DNA of 61,215 nt from a virus. The stretch is taken from positions 1 to 61,215 of IMG/VR virus record IMGVR_UViG_3300022833_000412; one strand, written 5' to 3'. Shown piece after piece: positions 18,581-27,302 of this stretch. The notes beneath the pieces were generated by a model. That model was given only the letters and a program-made list of their open reading frames with translations, was not told the DNA's origin and searched no databases. The position numbers and the translations under genes are program-made. Position 1 is the stretch's first letter; each line of letters opens with the position of its first letter.

Positions 18581-18614
18581 AGTTAAATAATAGTAAACAA
18601 TAAGATAAAAAGTT

Positions 18615-19409
18615 ATGGCAGCATTAAAAGTATTATCCGACTACGGTCCGGTGTTCCAAGTAAAAGCGATAGGAGCACTACTCTCAAAGAAAGAGTTTAT
18701 TCAAAATATAAACGATATATTAACAGACGAACACTTTCCTAATCCAGCACACAAATGGGTAATAAATCAGATACTTAAGTACTGGCATAAATACCATACA
18801 GTAATATCTATGGAGATACTAACCATAGAGGTTAAAAAGCTAGAGAATGAAATACTTCAAACATCCATTAGGGAACAGTTAAAAGAAGCATATAGACATT
18901 CAGATGCTGAGTTAGCATACGTAGAGGAAGAGTTCACTACTTTCTGTAAGAATCAAAAACTAAAAGGAGCTCTTTTGGATTCTGTAGACTTGCTTAACAT
19001 AGGAGAGTATGATAGTATTAGATTCCTAATAGATAGCGCATTAAAAGCAGGTACTGATAAGAATATCGGACACGAGTACAATAAAGATATAGAAACACGA
19101 TACAGAGAAGATTCAAGACCTACTATACCAACACCGTGGCCAGATATTAATAATATACTTCAAGGTGGTTTCGGACCTGGAGACTTAGGTATAGTTTTCG
19201 GAAACCCAGGAGGAGGTAAATGCTTAGGGTATGACTCAACCATAGAAATAGAGTATCCTGAATACGGTTTACCTATAACTAATAATGACGGAGAAGAAAT
19301 AACTATGTGGGTAGAGCCTTGGGATGAGTTTAATATCGACGGTAACCATTTATACGGATGGCAAATGGCTAAGATCTTTGGGTACATAGAAGATAATAAA
19401 ACTAAATAA
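18615..19409 (+). CDS. Replicative helicase N-terminal half with N-intein
   Basis: 264 residues: about 202 of a DnaB/gp41-type replicative helicase up to the Walker A loop GNPGGGK, then a 62-residue intein N-fragment starting with Cys203 (CLGYDSTIEIEYPEYG), the block A nucleophile. The stop TAA ends it before intein block B. The rest of intein and helicase is the next gene in another frame. After trans-splicing the P-loop would read GNPGGGK-SWLMVA, a complete Walker A. So neither half can bind ATP alone and splicing is needed for replication. The N-terminal region has the DnaB-type helical domain (DEHFPNPAHKWVINQILKYWHKYH). Confidence 0.88.
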   Translation: MAALKVLSDYGPVFQVKAIGALLSKKEFIQNINDILTDEHFPNPAHKWVINQILKYWHKYHTVISMEILTIEVKKLENEILQTSIREQLKEAYRHSDAELAYVEEEFTTFCKNQKLKGALLDSVDLLNIGEYDSIRFLIDSALKAGTDKNIGHEYNKDIETRYREDSRPTIPTPWPDINNILQGGFGPGDLGIVFGNPGGGKCLGYDSTIEIEYPEYGLPITNNDGEEITMWVEPWDEFNIDGNHLYGWQMAKIFGYIEDNKTK

Positions 19410-19420
19410 GTTATAAATAA

Positions 19421-20602
19421 ATGAAAGTAAGAATTAAAACACGTAAGATTAAGATTGGAGATCTATTCTTTAAACTAGGGGTAGAACCTTATCAAAATAA
19501 CCTTTACCTTCCTGAGTTCGATATAAAAGTTAAAACCCCCTACGGTTATAAACCTATAATGACTCTGTTCACAACAGAAAGACAATCCTCAGTAAGAAGC
19601 TACTTCAGTAACGGTACAGACATACAAACATCAGGTAAACACCAATTCAAGACAGAGAATAGAGACTGGGTAATGGCTGATGAGATAACCTCAGAAGATT
19701 TAGTTATAACAGAAACCGGAACAACTACCTTAACAAAACAAACTAAGGATAAAAAAGAGGAAGTACTCTACGACCTTTCTGTAGTGGATGTACATTGTTA
19801 TTATAGTAACGGAATACTATCTCATAACTCATGGCTTATGGTAGCAATGGCAGCTCATGCAGTACGGTTAGGTTACAACGTAGTATATTATACTCTAGAA
19901 CTTGGAGAAGACTACGTAGGAAAAAGGGTTGATTGTTACTTAACAGGGGTAGATATCGAACATATAGCAGACCATAGAACTAAGGTAGAAGGTATGGTAG
20001 AATCACTTCCCGGAAAGCTTATAATTAAAGAGTATCCGCCTAAGATGGCATCGGTATCTACAATAAGAGCTCACTTACAAAAATGCACAGACTCAGAACT
20101 AAAACCAGACCTTGTAATTATAGACTATATCGATTACCTAAGAGGAAATGTGAGTAGTAAGTTTGCAGAGAGGAAAGATGAAATAGATGATGTATACGTA
20201 GCATGTAAAGGTCTAGCAAAGGAACTTAAAATACCTATCATATCACCTTCACAAGTAAACAGAATGGGAGCTAAGGATGATATAATTGAAGGAGACAAAG
20301 CAGCAGGATCTTACGATAAGATAATGGTTTCCGACTTCTGCATGTCCTTATCAAGGAAGAAAGAAGATAAGTTAAATGGAACAGGTAGAGTTCATATTAT
20401 GAAAAATAGATACGGGATGGACGGTATGACGTTTGGAGCAAAGATGGACACCTCTAACGGACACATTGAGCTTACAGAAGATGTACCTACCTATGATGAC
20501 ACACCAGCTCCTGGTAATGCTAAGTCTTTTAACCTTATGGATAGTTTCGATAAAAAAGAACTCTCTAAGAAATTCTCACAACTTTCTACGTTTTCTTCGT
20601 AG
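19421..20602 (+). CDS. C-intein plus helicase C-terminal half
   Basis: 393 residues. The first 136 form the intein C-fragment: RKIKIGDLF, block B-like SGKHQF, YDLSVVDVHCYYSNGILSHN at the end (blocks F and G, terminal His-Asn). Ser137 is the first extein residue. The extein continues SWLMVAMAAHAVRLGYNVVYYTLEL, LVIIDYIDYL (Walker B region, motif H2) and SPSQVNR (motif H3), ending as a DnaB/gp41 motor domain. It lies 11 nt after the N-half in a different frame; a TAA directly before this ATG closes that frame upstream, so a single sequencing indel cannot join the halves. No homing endonuclease is present. Confidence 0.88.
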   Translation: MKVRIKTRKIKIGDLFFKLGVEPYQNNLYLPEFDIKVKTPYGYKPIMTLFTTERQSSVRSYFSNGTDIQTSGKHQFKTENRDWVMADEITSEDLVITETGTTTLTKQTKDKKEEVLYDLSVVDVHCYYSNGILSHNSWLMVAMAAHAVRLGYNVVYYTLELGEDYVGKRVDCYLTGVDIEHIADHRTKVEGMVESLPGKLIIKEYPPKMASVSTIRAHLQKCTDSELKPDLVIIDYIDYLRGNVSSKFAERKDEIDDVYVACKGLAKELKIPIISPSQVNRMGAKDDIIEGDKAAGSYDKIMVSDFCMSLSRKKEDKLNGTGRVHIMKNRYGMDGMTFGAKMDTSNGHIELTEDVPTYDDTPAPGNAKSFNLMDSFDKKELSKKFSQLSTFSS

Positions 20603-20619
20603 AAAACCTAATTTTTTTT
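20590..20619 (+). terminator. Intrinsic terminator after helicase gene
   Basis: GTTTTCT / AGAAAAC 7-bp stem with TCGT loop, overlapping the helicase stop codon, then eight T at 20612-20619. Confidence 0.7.
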
Positions 20620-20664
20620 AAAAACCACATAAGTATTATATACAATTTAAAAATAAATAAAAAA

Positions 20665-22521
20665 ATGGACATCAGTCAAAAAATCCTATCAGACATTACA
20701 GTCTTCCTCAAGTACGCAAAATACACGCCAGAGCTTAATAGAAGAGAAGTATGGGAAGAACTTGTTAACAGGAACAAGAATATGCACCTAAAGAAATACC
20801 CGGACCTGTCGGAAGAAATAGAAAACGCTTATAAATTCGTATACGATAAGAAGACTCTACCTTCTATGCGGAGTATGCAATTTGCCGGCAAGCCAGTTGA
20901 AATAAGTCCAAACCGTATATACAATTGTGCATACGCTCCTATAGACGATTGGAGAACCTTCGGTGAGATTATGTTCCTACTCTTAGGAGGTACAGGTATG
21001 GGATACAGCGTACAAAGGCACCACATCGAAAAACTACCAGAAATACGTAGACCGAACCCTACTAAGTTTAGGAGGTTCCTAATTGGAGACTCTATCGAAG
21101 GGTGGGCAGACGCTGTAAAAGCATTAATGAAATCTCACTTCCACGGAGGATCTACCTTACGGTTTGATTATTTAGATATAAGACCTAAAGGAGCAGCCTT
21201 AATAACATCTGGAGGGAAAGCACCAGGACCGCAGCCACTTAAAGAATGTTTAGTTAAGATACAAGGTATATTAGACCTTAAAGAAGATGGAGATAAGTTA
21301 GAACCTATCGAAGTACATGATATTGTATGTCATATAGCTGATGCAGTTCTTGCAGGAGGTATTAGACGAGCAGCTTTAATATCCCTATTCTCCGCAGATG
21401 ATGAAGAAATGATATCCTGTAAATCAGGTAACTGGTGGGAGTTAAACCCACAACGAGGTAGAGCTAATAACTCTGCAACTCTACTACGAAGAAAAGTTAC
21501 TAAAGAATATTTCTTAGAACTTTGGAGTAGAGTAAAAGCATCCGGAGCAGGTGAACCAGGTATAATCTTTACGAACAATAAAGACTGGGGAACAAATCCA
21601 TGCGCAGAAATAGCACTTAGACCTTATTCATTTTGTAACCTATGTGAAGTTAACGTAAGTGACGTAGGTACTCAGAAAGAACTAAACGAAAGAGTAAAGG
21701 CTGCATCCTTTCTAGGAACACTTCAAGCAGGTTATACAGACTTCCACTACTTAAGAGAGGTTTGGAGACGTACTACAGAAAAGGATGCATTAATAGGAGT
21801 ATCGATGACAGGTATAGCTTCTGCAGCAGTACTGAAGCTAGATATTACCGAAGCAGCAACTGTTGCTACAGAGGAGAATGAAAGGGTTGCTGCACTTATT
21901 AATATAAACAAAGCTGCTCGTGTAACAACCGTGAAGCCTGCAGGGACAACCTCACTAACATTAGGGACATCATCAGGAATACATGCTTGGCATAACGACT
22001 ACTACTTAAGGAGAATAAGAATAGGTAAGAACGAGTCTCTATACATACACCTAGCAAAATACCATCCTGAACTAATAGAAGATGAATACTTCAGACCCCA
22101 CGATACCGCTGTTATAACGATACCGCAGAAAGCACCAGAAGGAGCAATACTAAGAACTGAAAGTGCAATAGAACTTTTAGAGAGAGTTAAGAAGGTCTAC
22201 ATAGAATGGGTTAAACCAGGGCATAGGAACGGAAGTAATGCACATAACGTATCTGCAACTATCTCAATTAAAGACGACGGTTGGGAAGAAGTAGCAGAGT
22301 GGATGTGGAAAGAACGTAAGAACTATAATGGACTATCAGTATTACCACACTCCTCGCATACATATATTCAGAGTCCCTTTGAAGATTGTACTAAGGAAGA
22401 ATATGAAAAGTTAATGAAAACTCTAGTAGGAGTAGATTTATCGAAAGTAGTTGAAATGGATGACAATACAGAACTAGCAGGCGAAGTAGCTTGTGGACCT
22501 CTTGGATGTCACGTAGAATAA
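20665..22521 (+). CDS. nrdJ: Adenosylcobalamin-dependent ribonucleotide reductase (class II)
   Basis: 618 residues; reduces ribonucleotides to deoxyribonucleotides using a radical from vitamin B12, giving dNTPs for phage DNA with or without oxygen. It has the monomeric RTPR-type layout: RIYNCAYAPIDDW (first active-site Cys), LLGGTGMGYSVQ, NPCAEIALRPYSFCNLCEVN (catalytic Cys and Glu), VKPAGTTSLTLGTSSGIH, and a C-terminal shuttle pair ACGPLGC. No separate small subunit lies nearby, as expected for class II. Length is slightly short compared with ~740-residue bacterial RTPRs. A thioredoxin at 29370 could re-reduce it. Transcribed after the helicase terminator. Confidence 0.85.
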   Translation: MDISQKILSDITVFLKYAKYTPELNRREVWEELVNRNKNMHLKKYPDLSEEIENAYKFVYDKKTLPSMRSMQFAGKPVEISPNRIYNCAYAPIDDWRTFGEIMFLLLGGTGMGYSVQRHHIEKLPEIRRPNPTKFRRFLIGDSIEGWADAVKALMKSHFHGGSTLRFDYLDIRPKGAALITSGGKAPGPQPLKECLVKIQGILDLKEDGDKLEPIEVHDIVCHIADAVLAGGIRRAALISLFSADDEEMISCKSGNWWELNPQRGRANNSATLLRRKVTKEYFLELWSRVKASGAGEPGIIFTNNKDWGTNPCAEIALRPYSFCNLCEVNVSDVGTQKELNERVKAASFLGTLQAGYTDFHYLREVWRRTTEKDALIGVSMTGIASAAVLKLDITEAATVATEENERVAALININKAARVTTVKPAGTTSLTLGTSSGIHAWHNDYYLRRIRIGKNESLYIHLAKYHPELIEDEYFRPHDTAVITIPQKAPEGAILRTESAIELLERVKKVYIEWVKPGHRNGSNAHNVSATISIKDDGWEEVAEWMWKERKNYNGLSVLPHSSHTYIQSPFEDCTKEEYEKLMKTLVGVDLSKVVEMDDNTELAGEVACGPLGCHVE

Positions 22522-22539
22522 TTAAATAAACATACAGAA

Positions 22540-22564
22540 GATAGGGGTGTTAATAGCCCCTATC
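22540..22564 (+). terminator. Hairpin after nrdJ, possible terminator
   Basis: Perfect 8-bp stem GATAGGGG / CCCCTATC with a 9-nt loop, 18 nt after the nrdJ stop. No T-run follows, so it could be an RNA 3'-end stabiliser rather than an intrinsic terminator. Confidence 0.5.
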
Positions 22565-22632
22565 CCTATGTATACTAAAATAAGTATTACATTAAACATT
22601 TATATAGTGCTTACCTTATAAACAAGTCATTT

Positions 22633-22875
22633 ATGAAATTATTAAACTGGATAAAAGGGGTATTAGAAGATGAAAAAGGAAGTCCTTCTTCTAAAAGAAT
22701 TATGGGACTTATCGCAGGTATTTGTTTATGTGCTACAATGATTGTAAACAGTTTTACAGACGTATCCGTAGCTCCTTCAACTGCCTTAGTTAATGCAGTA
22801 GCAGCTCTAACATTCGGAGCACTTGGACTAACATCTATAGATAAAATCTGGAATAATAAAAATAATCAGAGCTAG
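22633..22875 (+). CDS. Holin-like small membrane protein
   Basis: 80 residues with two hydrophobic helices (about 24-41, IMGLIAGICLCATMIVNSF, and 49-68, LVNAVAALTFGALGLTSI) and charged ends (MKLLNWIKGVLEDEKGS..., KIWNNKNNQS). Small size, two membrane spans, and position directly before the endolysin support a holin that opens the inner membrane at lysis. No sequence family recognised beyond that pattern. Confidence 0.6.
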   Translation: MKLLNWIKGVLEDEKGSPSSKRIMGLIAGICLCATMIVNSFTDVSVAPSTALVNAVAALTFGALGLTSIDKIWNNKNNQS

Positions 22876-22913
22876 TAATTAATAACCAGTATTTGAACAA
22901 ATAACACCCTATT

Positions 22914-23795
22914 ATGATTTTAAGACTTAACTCAAGAAACACAGAAGTTAAACAGTTACAAAAGTTTCTAAATTCACCTGCAGACGGTATTTTCGGAAAA
23001 GGTACAGAAGAAGCCGTTAAGAACTGGCAACTTGCAAATCATCTAATACCGGACGGCATTGTAGGCCCTAATACCTGGGACGCTATGGGTATAGCAACTA
23101 CTGATGCTTTCGAAAAAACCTATACAACACAAAACGGACTAATCGTAAATAGACATTTTTTACCAAGTCACGAGTATAAGAAAGGACCGACAAACCCAGA
23201 GTGGGTATTTATACATCATACAGCAGGCTGGAATAATCCATTTAAAACTATAGACAACTGGAGCAATGACACCCGCGGTGCTATCTGTACAGAATTTACC
23301 CTCGGAGGACCTAAAGTATCAGACGGAAGTGTCGACTATGATGGTGTTACGGTTCAAGCATTCCCTGAAGGTAACTACGGGTACCATTTAGGCAGAAACG
23401 GGTCTAGAACGATGCATAAAAACTCAGTAGGAATGGAACTCTGCAATTTCGGATACATTATTAACGGAAGAACCTATGCTGGAACAGTAGCAAAGGAATC
23501 TCAGATAGTAACACTACCTAAACCTTTCAGAGGTCATTTAACCTGGCACAGGTATTCTAATACTCAAATAGAATCTTTACAGAAATGGCTTCTTTTTATA
23601 GGAGAGAGAGACAACATAGACATTAGAGCAGGATTACCTACTTTGGTTAAGAGCCTAGGAGCAGATGCTTTTGAATTTAACGAAGATGCTTTTTACGGAA
23701 GAGTTAAAGGCACCTGGACACATACAAATACCCGTAAAGATAAGTTTGATATGTTTCCACAACCGGAATTACTAGACATGCTTGTAAGTTTATAG
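22914..23795 (+). CDS. Endolysin: N-acetylmuramoyl-L-alanine amidase
   Basis: 293 residues. Cuts the amide bond between muramic acid and the stem peptide. An N-terminal peptidoglycan-binding domain (residues about 5-60: VKQLQKFLNSPADGIFGKGTEEAVKNWQLANHLIPDGIVGPNTW) is followed by an Amidase_2/PGRP fold: FIHHTAGWNN at about 100 (zinc His), GMELCNFG at about 178, and HLTWHRYSN at about 205 (second zinc His region). No signal peptide, so it needs the holin. It sits 38 nt after the holin-like gene. Confidence 0.82.
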   Translation: MILRLNSRNTEVKQLQKFLNSPADGIFGKGTEEAVKNWQLANHLIPDGIVGPNTWDAMGIATTDAFEKTYTTQNGLIVNRHFLPSHEYKKGPTNPEWVFIHHTAGWNNPFKTIDNWSNDTRGAICTEFTLGGPKVSDGSVDYDGVTVQAFPEGNYGYHLGRNGSRTMHKNSVGMELCNFGYIINGRTYAGTVAKESQIVTLPKPFRGHLTWHRYSNTQIESLQKWLLFIGERDNIDIRAGLPTLVKSLGADAFEFNEDAFYGRVKGTWTHTNTRKDKFDMFPQPELLDMLVSL

Positions 23796-23834
23796 TAATA
23801 AAGTTAACAAAATAAACACAGTAAACAAAAATAA

Positions 23835-24440
23835 ATGGATATTATAGTAATGATTACCACTATCGTAGTTGCATTAATAACAGCAGTATTAGGACCTATA
23901 GTAGTAGCTTGGTTTAAAAAGAAAATAGACCCTGTTAAAAAAGCCTACCCTCTTGGAGAAGCAATTGCACTAAACTCAGTAGTAGACGACCAGTTAGAAA
24001 CGGTAAGAGCAGACTTAAGAGCTGATAGAGTATGGGTAACCCAATTTCATAACGGCGGCCACTTTTACCCTACCAGTAAATCAATCCAAAAGTTCTCTAT
24101 ATTCTACGAAAAAACCTCATTACACACTATACCTAGCCAAATGGTATTTCAAAATATACCATGCTCCCTTTTTCCAAAAGCAATGTCAGAGCTAAGTGAT
24201 AAAGGAGAAATATCAGTACCTTCCACCACAGCAGAAGATTACGGACTCAGTCAGTTTGCAGAGCAATATGGAACTAAGTCTTTCTACATGGTAGCACTAC
24301 AGGACTTAGAAGGACACTTTATAGGAACTCTATCTGTAGCTTATAACACAGATTATAAACTTACTAAAGAGAACTGGGCATATCTTAAACAAAAAGCAGC
24401 AGCAGTCGGCACACTCCTCAATGATTACCTAAAAGTTTAA
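23835..24440 (+). CDS. Membrane-anchored GAF-like domain protein
   Basis: 201 residues. One N-terminal membrane helix (about 5-27, MITTIVVALITAVLGPIVVAWF) followed by a basic stretch, then a cytoplasmic domain with RADRVWVTQFHNGGHFYPTSKSIQKFSIFYE and FYMVALQDLEGHFIGTLSVAY, which has the strand pattern of GAF-type sensor domains. It lies in the lysis/membrane block. A sensor that times lysis or responds to host state is conceivable, but no function is shown. Confidence 0.6.
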   Translation: MDIIVMITTIVVALITAVLGPIVVAWFKKKIDPVKKAYPLGEAIALNSVVDDQLETVRADLRADRVWVTQFHNGGHFYPTSKSIQKFSIFYEKTSLHTIPSQMVFQNIPCSLFPKAMSELSDKGEISVPSTTAEDYGLSQFAEQYGTKSFYMVALQDLEGHFIGTLSVAYNTDYKLTKENWAYLKQKAAAVGTLLNDYLKV

Positions 24441-24447
24441 AATTAGC

Positions 24448-24478
24448 TTGATTACACAGGTACTTATTCGTATTATTA
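24448..24478 (+). promoter_or_regulatory. Early-type promoter, weak box
   Basis: TTG at 24448, 20-nt spacer ending TTCG, then TATTATTA. The box is less good than elsewhere; ATG 24513 follows after 34 nt. Confidence 0.4.
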
Positions 24479-24512
24479 CTATTATAAAAATAGTAAATTA
24501 AAATAAGTAAAC

Positions 24513-24716
24513 ATGAAAAAAGTATTAAGTTTTATTAAAACAACATACACCGCTGTTAAAAGTTGGATTGTATCAAACAGAATTGAAGGTATAGTAGCTG
24601 TGATAGCTGGAATTATACTCTGGAGTACTGGTTTCCCTATTTACGCAGGGTTTGCATTTGGAGTATTTGCATGTAAGAACTGGGAACTGTTTAAGAGTCA
24701 ATTCGCAAAAGGATAA
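24513..24716 (+). CDS. Small membrane protein
   Basis: 67 residues; one or two hydrophobic segments (about 26-55, IVAVIAGIILWSTGFPIYAGFAFGVFA) between basic ends. Lies between the GAF-like protein and a large membrane protein. A second holin or antiholin is possible from size and place only. Confidence 0.6.
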   Translation: MKKVLSFIKTTYTAVKSWIVSNRIEGIVAVIAGIILWSTGFPIYAGFAFGVFACKNWELFKSQFAKG

Positions 24717-24727
24717 ACACCCCTTAA

Positions 24728-25978
24728 ATGTTAGAAGAAATACAAAAAAGAGTGTTACCATTCATAATAGCTCTCTCAGCATTATCCGTATCTGCTTCCG
24801 CTGCTTTCTACTCAGTTAGCGGCCTTAGTAAACTATTTGCAGGAGCAGCATTTGCAGTTATAGTAATGGCTACCTCCTTAGAAGTAGCTAAACTAGTGAT
24901 TGCTTCCCTACTATATCAGTACCGTAAATCACTACCTGTAGTCTTAAAAGCGTATCTTTCAGCAGCTTGTTTTATATTAATATTAATAACAAGTATGGGA
25001 ATTTACGGATTTCTATCCTCAGCATACCAAGCAACAGCTTTAAAATCCGGAGCTGTTGATTCACAGATTACTTTAATAGAAACTAGAAGAGATAACACTA
25101 AAGAACAGCTTGTAGTTTATGCTAATGAAAAGAAAGGTATTGATAAAGCTGTAGCAGAGTTACGATCCGGATTAGCAAACAATACAATACAGTATACGAA
25201 TGCAAACGGTGAATTAGTAACTACTACCTCCTCATCAACCCGAAGAGCGTTAGAAAAACAACTAGACCATTCAATGAATAGGCAAACTAGCATTAACAGT
25301 AAGGTAGACGCTTTGAACATTAAACTATTCGACTATGAAACTGAAATTATAGAAGTCTCAACTAACAACGATGTATCTGAAGAACTAAACTCGTTAAAGT
25401 ACTTATCAGGACTTACCGGTATACCGATGGATAAAATTATAAACTGCCTACTGTTAATTATTATCTTCGTCTTTGATCCTCTAGCAATAGCACTTGTAAT
25501 AGCTGCCAACTTCGCATTTAGTAGGATAAAAAGTAAAAAAGCTATCCCTATAGAGGATGTAGTAGAGAATATGCGAAACGTAGTTGATTCTTACGATAGT
25601 CTTTCAAACTCCTTAGATGAATACGAAGAAACTACCTTTAGAGAAGATTTAGAAGAGGGTATCGTAGACAATAGCGCTACTGAGTTAGGAGAGGAGTTTG
25701 AAGAAGCAGACATTGCCTTTGAAGAAGATTTAGTGAAGGTGTTAACAGACAAGCCGGAAAGTAAACCAATTCAAGATAAAGCTCCTTACATAAACACCTT
25801 TGAAGACAGTAAACTTGTTGAAACCACTATTAATAAAGAAAAAGGAGTTTTAGGAACATATAAAGACCCTTCTCAACTATCTAGTTACCGTAAACGTAAG
25901 TTAGAAGAACTTGAAAGGAGTAAGAACAAGTCTACTGTGAGAAAAGCACCTCCGGATGACGATGTTAAAATTTACTAA
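24728..25978 (+). CDS. Four-helix membrane protein with periplasmic coiled coil
   Basis: 416 residues. Four predicted membrane helices: two at about 8-55 (FIIALSALSVSASAAFYSV, LFAGAAFAVIVMATSLEVA), one at 75-97 (AYLSAACFILILITSMGIYGFL), and one at about 237-262 (IINCLLLIIIFVFDPLAIALVIAANF). Between helices 3 and 4 is a ~140-residue Gln/Lys/Glu-rich coiled coil that would lie outside the membrane; the C-terminal ~150 residues are acidic. The TSLEVAKL and SMGIYGFLSSAYQ segments recur in membrane proteins of related phages as far as I recall. Function unknown; lysis control or membrane remodelling are options. Confidence 0.62.
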   Translation: MLEEIQKRVLPFIIALSALSVSASAAFYSVSGLSKLFAGAAFAVIVMATSLEVAKLVIASLLYQYRKSLPVVLKAYLSAACFILILITSMGIYGFLSSAYQATALKSGAVDSQITLIETRRDNTKEQLVVYANEKKGIDKAVAELRSGLANNTIQYTNANGELVTTTSSSTRRALEKQLDHSMNRQTSINSKVDALNIKLFDYETEIIEVSTNNDVSEELNSLKYLSGLTGIPMDKIINCLLLIIIFVFDPLAIALVIAANFAFSRIKSKKAIPIEDVVENMRNVVDSYDSLSNSLDEYEETTFREDLEEGIVDNSATELGEEFEEADIAFEEDLVKVLTDKPESKPIQDKAPYINTFEDSKLVETTINKEKGVLGTYKDPSQLSSYRKRKLEELERSKNKSTVRKAPPDDDVKIY

Positions 25979-25986
25979 CAGCAAAG

Positions 25987-26017
25987 TTGTAAAAGACTAA
26001 AAGGAGTGTTATATTAA
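25987..26017 (+). promoter_or_regulatory. Early-type promoter TTG-N20-TATATTAA
   Basis: TTG 25987, 20-nt spacer, TATATTAA at 26010; drives queF (ATG 26047). Confidence 0.65.
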
Positions 26018-26046
26018 AGAATATTTAAAAGTTATAAGTAAAGAAA

Positions 26047-26967
26047 ATGCAAGATCAAAGTACAAACCAAGAAAAAGTAGTTAAAATCGCTGGGCATCAC
26101 CTTGGTAAAGTAGGTGGAGCTGGGTACAGCGACATATACAACCCCGCACTATTAGTAGCTATCCCTAGAAACCTTAATAGAGAAGGGTACGGTATTAAGG
26201 AAGACAGTTTACCTTTCGTAGGAAGCGACGTATGGAATGCATACGAAGTATCAGCTATCACACAGAAAGGGAGACCTGTAGCAGGTATGATGAAAATAGT
26301 ATATCCTGCTAACTCACCACTGCATGTAGAGTCTAAATCTATAAAACTGTACTTCAATTCCTTCAATATGACTCGTATGGGCAATACTGCCAACGAATGT
26401 ATTAGCGAATTTGAAGATAGAGTAGCAAATGACTTATCTCTCTGCCTTAATACTGAAGTAGAAGTAAAGTTCTTCTACAACGACTTTAAAGCAGAGGCAG
26501 ATTTCGGAACAGGTTTTACAAACCTTGACCAACTAGTAGACCTAGATACTATAAAGTTTAATGTATTCAAATCAGATGCAAATCAATTAGAAAGCTTAGA
26601 CCAAGAAGTCTCAGATAAAGTGGTAAAAGTACAGTCCGATCTTTTAAGATCTAATTGTAGAGTAACAAACCAACCCGACTGGGGAGATGTATACATCCAC
26701 ATGGAAGGAGTAAAGCAACCAGACTATGCATCAATCGCAAGATATATTGTATCACATCGACAAGTTTCTCACTTTCACGAAGAGATTGTAGAGATGGTTT
26801 TTACACACCTTAACGAAGCATATAGACCAGACAAATTAATGGTTTGCGCACTATATACAAGAAGAGGAGGGTTAGATATTAATCCTATAAGAGCAACACA
26901 TCAAGACATGATACCAGTAGAATTTGTAGGAGTAGATTTTAGAAATAAAAAAACTCTTAGGCAGTAA
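26047..26967 (+). CDS. queF: QueF: preQ0 reductase
   Basis: 306 residues. NADPH-dependent reduction of the nitrile of 7-cyano-7-deazaguanine (preQ0) to the amine preQ1. It is the long, bimodular type: the QueF motif ESKSIKLYFNSFNMTRM at about 95-111, the catalytic Cys204 in SNCRVTNQPDWGD with Asp211 seven residues on, HEEIVEMVFTHL near 245, and the closing LYTRRGGLDINP at 269-280. All key residues are intact. It stands apart from QueC/QueE by four small genes and has its own promoter. Its presence implies that the phage goes beyond preQ0 to preQ1. Confidence 0.9.
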   Translation: MQDQSTNQEKVVKIAGHHLGKVGGAGYSDIYNPALLVAIPRNLNREGYGIKEDSLPFVGSDVWNAYEVSAITQKGRPVAGMMKIVYPANSPLHVESKSIKLYFNSFNMTRMGNTANECISEFEDRVANDLSLCLNTEVEVKFFYNDFKAEADFGTGFTNLDQLVDLDTIKFNVFKSDANQLESLDQEVSDKVVKVQSDLLRSNCRVTNQPDWGDVYIHMEGVKQPDYASIARYIVSHRQVSHFHEEIVEMVFTHLNEAYRPDKLMVCALYTRRGGLDINPIRATHQDMIPVEFVGVDFRNKKTLRQ

Positions 26968-26977
26968 AATCTTATAG

Positions 26978-27008
26978 TTGTAGAGTCTTAAAAGTATTCG
27001 TATATTTA
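26978..27008 (+). promoter_or_regulatory. Early-type promoter, near-leaderless gene
   Basis: TTG 26978, 20-nt spacer ending TTCG, TATATTTA at 27001; the ATG at 27012 is only 3 nt after the box. Confidence 0.65.
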
Positions 27009-27011
27009 GGC

Positions 27012-27287
27012 ATGGAAGGAAAAAAGAAAAACACTTATGTGCCGAAAGTATACGAAAGAGCAACTACTTACCAGTTAGAGATGGAAAATGAAGACGGTTC
27101 AATATGTGTATGGAAGTACGACAAGAAAAAAAACGCATATGGACCGTACTCTACAACTACAAAGTACCCGCCGGGTTATAAATTTTACCGAAACGTAAAA
27201 ATAGCAAAATCACAACGAACGTATTTAAACCCTAAAACCGGAAGAGAGGTCTCCTACGCACGTGCTAGGAACTTAGGACTGGTTTAA
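27012..27287 (+). CDS. Small basic hypothetical protein
   Basis: 91 residues, rich in Lys, Tyr and Thr (MEGKKKNTYVPKVYERATTYQLE; KYPPGYKFYRNVKIAKSQRTYLNPKTGREVSYARARNLGL). No domain recognised. Net basic, could contact nucleic acid. Predicted to be transcribed almost leaderless. Confidence 0.65.
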   Translation: MEGKKKNTYVPKVYERATTYQLEMENEDGSICVWKYDKKKNAYGPYSTTTKYPPGYKFYRNVKIAKSQRTYLNPKTGREVSYARARNLGLV

Positions 27288-27302
27288 TTTAAAAAAAAAT
27301 AA

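Noticed and set aside
18615-20602. Helicase split as a one-base sequencing error or a broken gene
   Set aside because: Both halves have intact intein ends, the second frame is closed by TAA right before its ATG, and a single indel cannot join them.
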